A DNA stretch of 47,972 bases from Desulfobacula sp. (GCA_012031875.1 JAAUSZ010000008.1:1-47972); one strand, 5' to 3'; numbered from the stretch's first letter, positions 38,307 to 47,679 are shown. The notes: generated by a model from the sequence alone, not told the origin. Numbers and translations are program-made.

Positions 38307-39776
38307 TTAAACCAGTTTAACAATGACAACCGTAATATCATCGGCAATGGGGACCTTGCCGATGAACCCCTTAAGATCCCGGATCAGCTCTTTTTGGATG
38401 GTTTGCGCGGGCTGATCCGGGTACCGGGTGATGAGGGCCCGTATCCTGTTTTCACCATACATTTCGCCTGCGCTGTTCCTGGATTCCTTTAAACCGTCCG
38501 AGACAATGGCCAGGATGGAGTCCTTTTCCCATCCAAGGATCTCATATTCGTAAATTTCTGCATCCGGCTCCACTCCCAGGGCCATGCCGCTGCCCAGAAG
38601 CCTTGTAAATTCTCCGCTTTCCGGGGAGTACAGGAGGGCGGGCTCATGCCCGGCCCTGATCCAGTTGATTTTTTTTTGTTCCAGGTCAATATCGGCAAAG
38701 AAAACCGTGGTAAAATGCCCGCTTTCAGAACCATCCCCGGCGAGGTGCCGGTTGACGGAGCGGATCAGGGGCAGGGCGCCTTGATAATCCTCGGCCCCAT
38801 AGCGGAGAAAGGCCCGGATGGTGGTCATATGGAGACCTGCGCCCACGCCGTGGTCCGAGGAATCCGTCACGGCAATCCCCACCCGGGTGCCGGAAAATTT
38901 AAAATAATCATAATAGTCTCCGCCGACCTCCTCGCAATAGAGGCTGATCCCTGAGATATCAAGGCCCGGGACATCCGGGGCCCGGCCGGGCAGAAGATTG
39001 GCCTGGATTTCCTTTGCCACATTGAGCCGGGCCAGCATCCTGATCCGGTCCCTGAGACCATATATCATCTTGTTGGTATGGGTGGCAATCATGCCGAATT
39101 CATCGCTGGTGGCAACGGGCACAAGGGTTGAAAGGTCTCCGTTGCTGACGGATTCCAGCACCCGGGTCTGCATTTGAAAAAGCAGTTTCAGATTTTTGGA
39201 ATAGGAATAGATGATATTGATGATCAGGACCAAAAGAACGGCAACGGCAAAAGAGATCTCCTTAAAAACGGTTTTTGATGTCATCTCCTTCATGATATTC
39301 ATTTGGGCGGTTTCTATTTCCGTCAGCCATGCCAGATCCCTTCCAATGATCAGGATGATGATGACCATGACCATCAGGTTGGCCACAACCGCGATCAAAA
39401 AAAATTTCCGGGTCATGGGATATATTTTTTGAAGGGTGACCCGAAGATCCGGACGGGCCATGACGGTTTTTATCACCTCCCTTTCCTTTTCCAGGGACAT
39501 GTCAACCGCGATAAAAAAACCAAAAGCAACAAAGCCGATGAAAAAGAGGCCCCCGCTGTAAAGGGGGATGGAAAAGAAAACACGGGTCAGGACAAAGGTG
39601 AACAGTCCTGCCGATAAAGCCAGGGCATATTCAATAAAGAACTGGGTTCCGGCCTTTTTCAGTAAGGAGGAAGCATTGACAGCCCTTTTAAGAAAAAGGG
39701 ATCGAAGAACCAGGGCCGCTGCGAAACTCCCACCCGTGTAAGCCCTCAGTATCCCGGAGGGCATGCCTTGGATCAT
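38307..39776 (-). CDS. SpoIIE-type PP2C phosphatase with membrane and HAMP regions
   Basis: A 489-aa membrane-bound serine phosphatase. Membrane segments near residues 55-75, 77-95, 125-145 and 170-190; a HAMP-like segment (VLESVSNGDLSTLVPVATSDEFGMI, shown in part) near 205-245; and a C-terminal SpoIIE PP2C domain (about 255-489) with VGGDYYDYFKF, VTDSSDHGVGAGLHM, FTTVFFADID, LAIVSDGLKES and ADDITVVIV, including the metal-binding aspartates. It would dephosphorylate the STAS protein in response to a membrane signal. The ATG has GAGG 8 nt upstream. First gene of the operon 39776-34367, with the ABC exporter 60 nt downstream. Confidence 0.9.
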   Translation of the reverse strand: MIQGMPSGILRAYTGGSFAAALVLRSLFLKRAVNASSLLKKAGTQFFIEYALALSAGLFTFVLTRVFFSIPLYSGGLFFIGFVAFGFFIAVDMSLEKEREVIKTVMARPDLRVTLQKIYPMTRKFFLIAVVANLMVMVIIILIIGRDLAWLTEIETAQMNIMKEMTSKTVFKEISFAVAVLLVLIINIIYSYSKNLKLLFQMQTRVLESVSNGDLSTLVPVATSDEFGMIATHTNKMIYGLRDRIRMLARLNVAKEIQANLLPGRAPDVPGLDISGISLYCEEVGGDYYDYFKFSGTRVGIAVTDSSDHGVGAGLHMTTIRAFLRYGAEDYQGALPLIRSVNRHLAGDGSESGHFTTVFFADIDLEQKKINWIRAGHEPALLYSPESGEFTRLLGSGMALGVEPDAEIYEYEILGWEKDSILAIVSDGLKESRNSAGEMYGENRIRALITRYPDQPAQTIQKELIRDLKGFIGKVPIADDITVVIVKLV

Positions 39777-40080
39777 GGGTCAAACCTCACACCCATAGAA
39801 ACTCAGGACCAGCGCTGCAAAACCATAATGCAAGATGATTTTCATTGACAGGGTTCTCTTCCTTTCAGGGCAATTGGAAATTTTTTTCCCATTATTCCTT
39901 GCCATGGCCGGTATCCTATCATTTCCACGGCTTTTAAACCAGAATTAATTTTTCAGGAATCCATCAGGAAAAACGGATGTTTTTATTGCCCGGGGTTTGC
40001 ATCCTGAGAAAACCATATTATTTTAAGGGAACAGGACACTACCTGTCCCGTTGTAAGATCAATACACAGGAGAGACCATC
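39777..40080. other. Divergent intergenic region, no gene seen
   Basis: This 304-nt spacer separates the signalling operon (minus) from the lipoprotein/MBOAT operon (plus). It is AT-rich in places (39885-39960). TTGACA occurs at 39845-39850, but no -10 element sits at a proper distance. It must hold promoters for both operons, yet I cannot place them with confidence. Confidence 0.5.
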
Positions 40081-40578
40081 ATGAAAAAAATATACATCCA
40101 AAAGTTTGCCCTACCCCTTATCCTGACCGGTCTGCTGATGATTTCCGGCTGCGCGGCATCTTCCCAAAGGTTTGGCCGGCTCATGACCGATGACCGGGTC
40201 AAGCAGAGCTTTGAAACCTTTACCGTGGATCCGGCCTATGCCTATTATTATTACGGCCAAAAAACTTTCCCCCAGGCCGTGGTGGGTATTTCCAAGGGCT
40301 ATGCCCTGGCTTCGGAAGACTGGCAGCCCATCGACCTGACCACCGGGCAGCTCCGGGACTGGATCTGGCTGCATGCCAGGCGGTTGCCCACGGATCTGAA
40401 AAAATACGGGTCCACCATCCTGGGTCCGGACGGGAAGCCTGCCGGGGTCTGGTATTCCCTGAAAAGCTGGCAGCAGTGGGCCAGAATCGAGTTCATCGAT
40501 GATGTCACCATGAGGATCGGGGGCCCGATAGGCGGAGATCAATACAACTGGTTCGGGCTCAACGCCGTAATATATTGA
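40081..40578 (+). CDS. Lipoprotein of unknown function
   Basis: A 165-aa predicted lipoprotein: signal peptide with lipobox LMISGC (Cys at about residue 24), so it is anchored to a membrane. The mature part has a Tyr-rich AYAYYYYGQKTFPQAVVGI and continues with LRDWIWLHARRLPTDLKKYG and GVWYSLKSWQQWARIEF. I recognise no domain, though similar small lipoproteins stand near MBOAT genes in related bacteria. The ATG has AGGAGA 7 nt upstream. It is 9 nt before the MBOAT gene, so it starts the O-acylation operon and may help the acyltransferase machinery in the envelope. Confidence 0.74.
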   Translation: MKKIYIQKFALPLILTGLLMISGCAASSQRFGRLMTDDRVKQSFETFTVDPAYAYYYYGQKTFPQAVVGISKGYALASEDWQPIDLTTGQLRDWIWLHARRLPTDLKKYGSTILGPDGKPAGVWYSLKSWQQWARIEFIDDVTMRIGGPIGGDQYNWFGLNAVIY

Positions 40579-40587
40579 CAGGCTGTA

Positions 40588-42003
40588 ATGGTATTTAATT
40601 CGCTGACCTTCCTCTTGTTTTTTGCCCTTGTTCTGGTCTTTTCCCGGCTCAGGATTCCCTGGACCGGGAAAAAAATCGGCCTTGTCTGCTTCAGCTATCT
40701 GTTTTATGCCGCCTGGAACCCTCCTTTTGTGGTCCTTTTATGGATCTCCACCCTCATCGATTGGATGGCCGGCAACCGGATCTTTGCTTCAAGGGAAAAA
40801 TTTCAGAAAAGATTCTATCTGATCTTCAGCCTTATAGTGAACCTGGGGCTCCTGGGATTCTTCAAATACGGAAATTTTCTTCTGGACAATTTTATCACCG
40901 TCCTTGACTGGCTTGGAATCGCCTATCAGCCCTTGAGACCGGATATTGTCCTGCCCGTGGGCATCTCCTTTTATACCTTTCAGTCCATGTCCTATACCAT
41001 TGATATCTACCGGGGCAGGATGAAACCCTGGAATTCATCCGTTGATTTTGCCCTCTACGTGACCTTTTTCCCCCAACTGGTGGCCGGGCCCATTGTCCGG
41101 GCCCAGGATTTCCTGCCCCAGTGCGCCGCGCCCAAAAGTGCATCGGCAAGGCAGATGCTCTGGGGCGGGGTTCTCCTGGTGACGGGGCTCTTTGAAAAGG
41201 TGTTTCTGGCCGATACCCTGCTGGCCCCTGTATCGGATGCGGTTTTTTCGCAACCGGGGCAGGCCGGGTTTGTGGATGCCTGGATGGGAACCCTGGCCTT
41301 TTCGGCCCAGATTTTTTTTGACTTTGCCGGATATTCCACCTGCGCCATCGGCGCGGCCCTGTGCCTGGGATTTATCCTGCCGGACAATTTCAGGTTTCCT
41401 TACGGGGCCCTGGGATTTTCCGATTTCTGGCAGCGCTGGCATATTTCTCTGTCCTCGTGGCTGAGGGATTACCTGTATATCCCCCTGGGCGGCAACCGGA
41501 CCGGGACTGTCCGGACCTATGGGAATCTCATGCTGACCATGCTTATCGGCGGGCTGTGGCATGGGGCTTCCTGGCGTTTTGTGGCCTGGGGAGGCCTGCA
41601 CGGGGCGTTTCTGGTGGTGGAGCGGATCATGAAAAAAAAATGGGGGCCGGTGTCATCCCATGACAGGTTTTTCATGCCGCTTCTCCTTGCCCTTTCCACC
41701 TATCTTCTCATTGTCCTGACCTGGGTCTTTTTCAGGGCCCGGGATTTTTCCGAAGCCTTTGCCCTTTTATACCGGATGTTCCATTTTAATGGATCCGGGA
41801 TCCTGGGCCAAGGCGATATCGCTGTGGTGTCGGCCGTGTCTGCCTGCCTTTTCGGCTTTCACTTTGCCATGCGAAACAGGTCCTGTGAAGACCTGGCAGC
41901 GATAACACCGACCGGTATCAGGGCCTTTTTTCTGGCCCTGATGCTGATTATCCTCAGCCTGACGCCGGGAGATGATCGTGCCTTCATTTATTTCCAATTC
42001 TGA
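40588..42003 (+). CDS. MBOAT-family O-acyltransferase (AlgI-like)
   Basis: A 471-aa membrane-bound O-acyltransferase of the AlgI/DltB type, which moves acyl (usually acetyl) groups across the membrane to a surface polymer. About ten TM helices. Family motifs: YLFYAAWNPPF, PVGISFYTFQSMSYTIDIYRG, FFPQLVAGPIVRA, the RWHISLSSWLRDYLYIPLGG block near residues 285-304, and IGGLWHGASWRFVAWGGLHG with the catalytic His in LWHG near 331. The ATG has AGG 5 nt upstream. The 3' end overlaps the SGNH-like gene, the typical pairing of an MBOAT with its acetyl-transferring partner. Confidence 0.92.
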   Translation: MVFNSLTFLLFFALVLVFSRLRIPWTGKKIGLVCFSYLFYAAWNPPFVVLLWISTLIDWMAGNRIFASREKFQKRFYLIFSLIVNLGLLGFFKYGNFLLDNFITVLDWLGIAYQPLRPDIVLPVGISFYTFQSMSYTIDIYRGRMKPWNSSVDFALYVTFFPQLVAGPIVRAQDFLPQCAAPKSASARQMLWGGVLLVTGLFEKVFLADTLLAPVSDAVFSQPGQAGFVDAWMGTLAFSAQIFFDFAGYSTCAIGAALCLGFILPDNFRFPYGALGFSDFWQRWHISLSSWLRDYLYIPLGGNRTGTVRTYGNLMLTMLIGGLWHGASWRFVAWGGLHGAFLVVERIMKKKWGPVSSHDRFFMPLLLALSTYLLIVLTWVFFRARDFSEAFALLYRMFHFNGSGILGQGDIAVVSAVSACLFGFHFAMRNRSCEDLAAITPTGIRAFFLALMLIILSLTPGDDRAFIYFQF

Positions 42004-43039
42004 TACCCGGAAGAGATCCGGGAATTTTGGGAAAACCTGGGTTTTCGCCCTTTTGATCCTGATCGCGGTTTTGGGGTTCTGGGAAGGGTTCTGGCGGGCT
42101 CAGGGTTTTTTGCCCTCCATAGAAGATGATATGCCCCTGTGGCATCTTGCGCGGTCAAAAATTACGAAACAGACTCAAATCGTATTTGTCGGGTCCTCCA
42201 GAATTCAGTTGGGCCTCCATCCGGATGTGTTTGCCCGGGAATGGGGTATCATTCCGGTGAACCTGGCCATTGACGGGAATCCGCCCTATCCGGTATTACG
42301 GGACCTGGCGGACGACCAGGGTTTTTCAGGCCTGGTGATCTGCTCCATCCTTCCCCGCTGGCTGGCGGAAAAAACAACAGAGGATAACCGGGCCTCCAAA
42401 TGGGTCAGGAAATATTATACCCGGACCCCCTTGTCCGGCCTTGATGCCCGGTTGTCCCTTTTGGTTCAGGGGACCTTTGTGTTCAGGTATCCCGGCCTCA
42501 GCCCTGAAAAACTGGAAAAACAGGTTCAAAAAGGGGAGTGTCCCCGGCCTCCCTATGCCCCCATGCGGCCGGACCGCTTCCGGGAAGCCCGGTATACACC
42601 CGAGGATATCCCCAGGATGCTGGCATCCCGGATCAAGCTGGAACGGGCGGCCCTGGAAGATGCGGAACAGATATCGCCCCAAGAATTTCAAGAAAGGCTG
42701 GCCTCATTGAATGCTGATGTCCTGAAAATCAGGCAGCGGGGCGGGGATGTGGTTTTTATCCGGATGCCGTCCTCGGGTGCGATCCGCGACCTGGAAGCCG
42801 CTGCCCGGCCCAGGGAAAAATATTGGGATGTGCTCGCGAATTCCGTATCTGCAACAGCCATCCATTTTGAGGACGTTGACGGGTTAAGGGGTTTTCAGTG
42901 CCCCGACGGCTCCCACCTGGATGTGGACCAGGCCTGGGAATTTACCCTTCAATTGTTGAAACTGCTGCCGCCCCTGGGAAAAACAGCGATCAGATGCCAA
43001 TCCGGGATTGACAGGGCTGCTGTTTTTCTATATGAATGA
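41978..43039 (+). CDS. SGNH-like O-acyltransferase partner of MBOAT
   Basis: A protein of about 353 aa with one N-terminal TM helix (about 22-40, WVFALLILIAVLGFW) and a periplasmic SGNH/GDSL-like domain. The nucleophile block is VFVGSSRIQLGL (near residue 72), and the C-terminal Asp-x-x-His is CPDGSHLD (near 316). Proteins of this shape take the acyl group from MBOAT and place it on the glycan, as AlgJ/AlgX do. The start may be ATG 41972 or GTG 41978: GGGAG (41967-41971) abuts the ATG but is 6 nt from the GTG, so I chose GTG. Either start lies inside the MBOAT gene. Confidence 0.8.
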   Translation: MPSFISNSDTRKRSGNFGKTWVFALLILIAVLGFWEGFWRAQGFLPSIEDDMPLWHLARSKITKQTQIVFVGSSRIQLGLHPDVFAREWGIIPVNLAIDGNPPYPVLRDLADDQGFSGLVICSILPRWLAEKTTEDNRASKWVRKYYTRTPLSGLDARLSLLVQGTFVFRYPGLSPEKLEKQVQKGECPRPPYAPMRPDRFREARYTPEDIPRMLASRIKLERAALEDAEQISPQEFQERLASLNADVLKIRQRGGDVVFIRMPSSGAIRDLEAAARPREKYWDVLANSVSATAIHFEDVDGLRGFQCPDGSHLDVDQAWEFTLQLLKLLPPLGKTAIRCQSGIDRAAVFLYE

Positions 43040-43106
43040 ATCCGTGCGGACGGGCCTGTATCCAGAGAACCCATGATCCGCCCCAATCAAAGAAACAGGA
43101 TTACCC

Positions 43107-44057
43107 ATGGCGATTTCGGAAATGCACCCCGTTCATCAGTTCGAATCCTGGCAGGTCTGGCCGGGATCCTATGACAATAAACTGGTTCCCGGCCAATACC
43201 CGCACAATCCGGACCAGGGTCTGGTGATGGACCGGTTCACCCCCATTGCCTCCATGGGGTCCTGCTTTGCCCGGGAAATCCGGAAGGTTCTGATCCGGGA
43301 AGGGTATTCCTATATCCGGGAAGAAACGGACCACCCGGCCTCGGTCCATGCCAGCGCGGCCTGGGAAAGGACCTATAATACCTTTTCCATGCGGCAGATC
43401 TTTGAATATACCTTTGATTCCTTTACCCCCAGGACCCGGTGGTGGATATCGCCCAAAACCCGCCAGGTCCAGGATCCCTATCGCAGGATCATCCTCTATG
43501 GGTCCGTCGAGGCGGCGGAAAAGGATTTTCAACACCATGTGGAATGCTCAAAGCAGGCTCTCCTAAAAGCAAAGGTCCTGATCCTGACACTGGGGCTCAC
43601 TGAAATCTGGGAGGATAAGATTGATAAGAGCGTGATCTGCCTGCCTTCGGGGCCCTATTTCAACGAGGGCGGCGGCAAAGACGAATATGAGTTCAGGGTG
43701 AGCCGGTACCAGGAAAACCTGGATAACCTGGAAAGAATCTACAGCCTGGTCAAGACCCACAATCCGGGATGCAGGATCGTGATGACCGTGTCTCCGGTCC
43801 ATCTCTGGGCCACTTTTAGAAAGGACATGGATGTGATCGCGGCCAACTGCAATTCCAAATCCACCCTCAGGGCCGTGGTGGACGAATTTGTCTGCCGCCA
43901 CAAGAATGTGTTTTATTTTCCCTCCTATGAGATGGCCACCAGTTTTAATATGCTCATGAACCAGAGCTGCTTTGAATACGGAAAAGAGAATTTCCATATC
44001 AACCGGGCCACGGTGGAGATGATCATGAAACATTTTTTTGAATTCTATTCCGGTTGA
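43107..44057 (+). CDS. GSCFA-domain protein
   Basis: A 316-aa protein of the GSCFA family, itself related to SGNH hydrolases. The name-giving motif ASMGSCFAREIRKVL lies at about residues 48-62; TLGLTEIWED near 162-171 and MTVSPVHLWATF near 227-238 are further family blocks. It has no signal peptide, so it may act in the cytoplasm. The ATG has AGGA 6 nt upstream. It follows the MBOAT/SGNH pair by 67 nt, which suggests a role in making or modifying the same acylated glycan; the family's reaction is not established. Confidence 0.88.
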   Translation: MAISEMHPVHQFESWQVWPGSYDNKLVPGQYPHNPDQGLVMDRFTPIASMGSCFAREIRKVLIREGYSYIREETDHPASVHASAAWERTYNTFSMRQIFEYTFDSFTPRTRWWISPKTRQVQDPYRRIILYGSVEAAEKDFQHHVECSKQALLKAKVLILTLGLTEIWEDKIDKSVICLPSGPYFNEGGGKDEYEFRVSRYQENLDNLERIYSLVKTHNPGCRIVMTVSPVHLWATFRKDMDVIAANCNSKSTLRAVVDEFVCRHKNVFYFPSYEMATSFNMLMNQSCFEYGKENFHINRATVEMIMKHFFEFYSG

Positions 44058-44164
44058 AACCGGATCTGAAAAGTTTTTCAAAAGGCTTGTCTGATTTTTT
44101 GCCATGGTATATAAGTTCCGGATGGCAAAAATGGTAATGAACGTTTTGCAAAGGAGTGACGATT

Positions 44165-45786
44165 TTGAAAAACAACGCCCTAAGGCTTTATACATTTATT
44201 TTGGTGATGGTTTGGTCTTTTGTGATGACGGCTGTCCCGGGATTCTGCGATTCCTTGAAAAAGTGGCGGTCTGCCCCCTGGAAATGAATTCGCCCGAGGA
44301 TCTTTCCTTTCTCCAGAAAGGCCTTTTCTCCATGCTCTTTTCCCGGCTGTCGGATCCGGGAAAGGTAGAGGTCCTGGACAGGGAAACCATTGATCGCGCC
44401 CTGACCCAGGCCCAGGCTTCCCCCGCCACCCAGGGCCCCTTGAATGAATCCAAGGCCAAACTCATCGGTGCAGGTCTTGGGGTGGATTATATTCTTTTCG
44501 GCAGCATGACCCAGTTCGGCAGCAGCGTCAGCCTGGATCTGTCCATGGTCCCGGTCAAGGGGGAAAAGGCTGTCCTGACCTTTTCCAAGCAGGCCCCGGA
44601 GCCTGGAGCGGTCATCACGGAACTGGACATGGCGGCCACGGAAATCAATTTAAAAATTTTCAACCGGGAGCCGGAACTCATTCTTCCCAAGGAGCAGTAT
44701 GCCCAGAGGACTGAAACCGGGCCCGGGGAAGATACCCGGAGCCCCCTGACCAATTACCGGACCCTTCTGGCCGCCAACGGGGAGATCGTTGGGATTGCCG
44801 CCGCTGATGTGGACGGGGACAAAAAGAATGAGGTAGTCACTGTTTACAAGCACACCATCGACATCCTGAAGGATAATGGCGACGGCCGCCTGGTATCAGT
44901 CCAAAAGATTGACGACCCGGTCCATATGGAAATTGTGGGCGTGGATGCGGCGGATATCAACGGGAACGGTGTCGCCGAAATCTTTATTTCACGGTATCAG
45001 CCGGCCACGGGGGATGTCCATTCCTCCATCCTTGAATACATCGGCGGCGCATATAAGGTTTTGAGCAAGGATCTGCCCTGGTATATGCGGGCCGTAAAGG
45101 CAGACGACGGCCGGGATATGCTCTATGCCCAGAAGAGCAGCCGGAAGACCGGCCCCTATGCCGGGAAGGATGTATTCCGGGTTAATTTTGAAAACAATGC
45201 TCCTGTTCAGGGTCAGGTCCTCCGAGTCCCGGACGGATTTTCCATATTGAGTTTTACCGTGGGAGAAGCTGCAAGACCGGATGCTATGAAGGCCATGTTC
45301 ACCAATAAAATCGGCCGCCTGGTCATGTTCAATGAGACCGGAGTTGTGGAATGGTCCGGGGAAGAAGGCTACGGCGGCACCCGGATGTTTTATACCTATA
45401 CGGAAAAAGACAAGATCCAGAGGGATGTCACCTCCGGCGACGGCTTTGACGGGAAGGGCGTCTATTTCCAGCCCCGGAACTTGGTCTTTGATATGGATGC
45501 CGACGGGAAAAAGGACGTGGTCGTCATAAAGAACAAAGACGCCGCTGACGGTATGTTCGGCCAGCTCCGGCGGTTTAAGAGCGGCAGTATTGAAATTTAT
45601 CAATGGAACGAAATGGGCCTTGCGCCGGAGACCTCCCCTAAAAAGCTGCCGGGCCAGGTCACGGATATGGCCGTGACCGACTATGACAACAACGGGAAGA
45701 ATGAGATCCTGATTACGTTGATCAAAAACGCCAATAATTTTTCCCAGGAAAATTCAAAAAGCATGATTGTGGCCTATGATATGTAA
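44165..45786 (+). CDS. Secreted VCBS/FG-GAP repeat protein (frameshifted near start)
   Basis: A secreted protein of about 541 aa. The true start is TTG at 44165-44167: AAGGAG lies 8 nt upstream, and that frame gives a signal peptide (LYTFILVMVWSFVMTAVPG). An A missing in the A5 run 44258-44262 shifts it into the long frame, giving SLKKVAVCPLEMNSPEDLSF. Domain 1 (about 35-190) resembles FlgO/TolB-like proteins (LQKGLFSMLFSRLSDPGKVE; VDYILFGSMTQFG). Then come FG-GAP/VCBS-like calcium-type repeats: AAADVDGDKKNEVV, DAADINGNGVAEIF, VFDMDADGKKDVVV and VTDYDNNGKNEILI, likely one beta-propeller. It follows the GSCFA gene by 107 nt. Function unknown; surface or periplasmic scaffold is plausible. Confidence 0.8.
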
Positions 45787-45816
45787 AAATAAAGATGGAA
45801 AAAGCAGCAAAAATGC

Positions 45817-45845
45817 TTGACAGACCTGAACGCGGCTGATATTAA
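45817..45845 (+). promoter_or_regulatory. Sigma70 promoter of the porin gene
   Basis: Perfect TTGACA (45817-45822), a 17-nt spacer and TATTAA (45840-45845). It gives a leader of about 155 nt before the porin start at 46008, long enough for control by small RNAs or by the leader ORF described below. Confidence 0.7.
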
Positions 45846-45897
45846 ACAGCCTATGTTCCGTTAAAGGGCCTGAATGCCTGCAAGGGAGGTGATTCCG

Positions 45898-45954
45898 GTG
45901 CAGCAGATTCGGTCTTCAAGGAACATGAAAACGGAATTCTTTGGTTGTATTTAA
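45898..45954 (+). CDS. Possible 18-codon leader ORF upstream of the porin
   Basis: A GTG start at 45898 follows GGAGGTGAT (45885-45893), a nine-base match to the anti-Shine-Dalgarno complement, with 8 nt from GGAGG to the start. The frame reads MQQIRSSRNMKTEFFGCI and stops at 45952-45954, 53 nt before the porin ATG. No other start codon uses this excellent ribosome site. It may be translated as a leader peptide or be a ribosome stand-by site. Coding evidence is otherwise absent because of its size. Confidence 0.35.
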   Translation: MQQIRSSRNMKTEFFGCI

Positions 45955-46007
45955 AAGGAGTATGACCAAGGAAAATTTTAAACCCTTTTTTTGTAAAGGA
46001 AAAAAAG

Positions 46008-47323
46008 ATGAAAAAACTAATTGCTTTAATGTTTGCCGTTCTTTTCCTGGGCGCAGGAATTGCCACCGCAAGCGACCTGTCCATGACGGGGTCCTACTAT
46101 GTCAGGGGAACCTATGAGGACAATGTTACGTATGATGAGAATAGTCCTAATGAAGACAGACACTATGGTTACTATGACCATGAACTGTCCGTGGACGCAA
46201 AATGGAAAATGGATGACACCACCTTTGTAACCGCCCGGTTTGAGATGAGAGATGCAAACTGGAGTTCAGCCAACACTGCAACTGAAGGCGCATATACAAC
46301 TCAACCCGATGATAACATCGTTGTGGAGCAGGTCTATGGCGTGACCACCTTTGCCAACGGCATCAATCTTAAGGCAGGTCTCATGCCGGCCGCGCCTGGG
46401 GAAGTGATTTCGGCAATACCTCCACCGAGGCCTACAGGCTTTTCTTCACCGTGCCCACCCAGATCGGCGCTGTGATCGGTATCCTTGAAAGACCTAATTC
46501 TACTACCGGTGAACAGGGAAGCAAAGCCATCGGCGAAAACAATGATACGGATATTTATCATATCGCCATGGTTACAAAGCTCGGGGATGTTAATGTCAAA
46601 CCCATCCTTTCCTATATCAACGCCAATAACAACAACTGGGCAACTGATGTTCAACAAATTTTAGGTCAGATTTCCATTGACGGAAAAATGGGCGCACTCG
46701 GTTATGAAGCAGATTTTTCCTATAGAGATGTTGACAGAACCATCCCTGCTGTAGCAGGCAATGCTAACACACAGGATTATGAGCTTTTCGGTGCCTATGC
46801 CAATATCTGGTACCAGATGCAGGCCCTTAAGATCGGTGGTTTTATTGCTTACGGATCATGGGATGAAGATGCCCAGCAGGGTTATGATTTCGGCGACGAT
46901 TTTGCTCCCGGCAAGCTGCTGATCATGGGCGATGACCTCCTTGGCGAAGGCTTGGGTAATGTGGGTAATCAGACAGGGGCCGATGGCGGAATGGTCGGTA
47001 CGACGCTTTTTGGTATCTACGGCGAATATGCAGTCACCGACAAACTCACCCTTCATGCCGTTGCCGCCTATGCAACCCCTGACAGAGATAAGGCGACAAA
47101 TGCGGTAGATTTACTCAATGTTAATGCTGCTCTTAGAGCTAATAATGCTAAAAAATGGGATGATGCCGATATTTTCGAAATTTCCGGTGGATTCGCTTAC
47201 AAGATCACCCCGAGCCTGACCTATGACGGCGGTATCGGTATGGCAGATGTTAATTTCGGTGATAACAGTGTTGATCCCGACACCATTGTGGAAGCCTTCC
47301 ACAGACTGTCCTTTGCTTTCTAA
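46008..47323 (+). CDS. Outer-membrane porin (frameshifted)
   Basis: A porin of about 438 aa. Signal peptide residues 1-21 (IALMFAVLFLGAGIATAS), then alternating aromatic beta-strands of a 16-strand-like barrel (MTGSYYVRGTYEDN, HELSVDAKWKMDDTTFVTAR), and a C-terminal strand ending AFHRLSFAF, the BamA-recognition Phe. The frame breaks in GCCGGCCGCGCC near 46383-46396; a one-base shift gives GRAWGSDFGNTSTEAYRLFF and joins the second part. The ATG has AAAGGA 7 nt upstream. It lies alone behind its promoter and before a hairpin, and is codon-biased toward well-translated codons, suggesting high expression. Similar porins are common in Desulfobacterales. Confidence 0.88.
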
Positions 47324-47363
47324 GACAGGATGATTCAGTAAGGTCTTAGTTATTTGTTTTACC

Positions 47364-47399
47364 ATGAGCCCCGCCCGGATCACCCCGGACGGGGCTCAT
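47364..47399 (+). terminator. Hairpin terminator after the porin
   Basis: A 15-bp stem with one mismatch (47364-47378 with 47385-47399, ATGAGCCCCGCCCGG against CCGGACGGGGCTCAT) and a 6-nt loop, 40 nt after the porin stop. The following bases (GCTTTC) are not a T-tract, so termination may need Rho or the hairpin may mainly protect the mRNA end. Confidence 0.6.
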
Positions 47400-47455
47400 G
47401 CTTTCAGGGCAAAGCCTCCTTTTGCCGAAGCCTTATTTCTCTGGCCTTTTTAAAA

Positions 47456-47484
47456 TTGACATTAATAGATACAGTGTGTATGAA
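47456..47484 (+). promoter_or_regulatory. hicAB promoter with palindromic operator candidate
   Basis: TTGACA (47456-47461), a 17-nt spacer and TATGAA (47479-47484). The palindrome ATACA-GTG-TGTAT (47469-47481) overlaps the spacer and the -10 element, where binding of the ribbon-helix-helix antitoxin would block RNA polymerase. Transcription would begin close to 47491, the proposed HicA start codon. Confidence 0.5.
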
Positions 47485-47490
47485 TATATC

Positions 47491-47678
47491 TTGAACAGCA
47501 AAGAGATCATAACACTGCTTAAAAGGGTAGGGTTCACGCTTGTGAAGGTTTCAGGCGACCATCATAAGTTCAGGCATGAGGATGGGAGAATTGCTATTGT
47601 TCCCCATCCGAAAAAGGATCTGCCTTGGGCACGATACGAAACATATTCCGCCAAGCAGGGTTGAAATGGAGGCGATAA
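47491..47678 (+). CDS. hicA: HicA toxin (mRNA interferase, frameshifted)
   Basis: HicA is a small dsRBD-fold toxin that cleaves mRNA on or off the ribosome. The visible pattern is NSKEIITLLKRVGFTLVKVS, then GDHHKFRH with the catalytic His, and the strand VPHPKKDLP. A base is missing near 47622-47625; repairing it gives LGTIRNIFRQAGLKWRR and the stop 47676-47678, the normal family ending, for about 62 aa. The start is uncertain: TTG at 47491 fits the family N terminus but has no ribosome site, and the candidate promoter would put the mRNA start about there. The antitoxin gene begins 2 nt after the repaired stop. Confidence 0.82.
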
Positions 47679-47679
47679 A

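Noticed and set aside
44049-44064. TCCGGT-TGAA-ACCGGA hairpin after the GSCFA gene as terminator
   Set aside because: The stem is only 6 bp, overlaps the stop codon, and no T-tract follows at once.
44104-44164. ATG at 44104 as start of the VCBS protein
   Set aside because: It gives no signal peptide, while TTG 44165 has AAGGAG at 8 nt and a clear signal peptide in a frame joined by one base at an A5 run.
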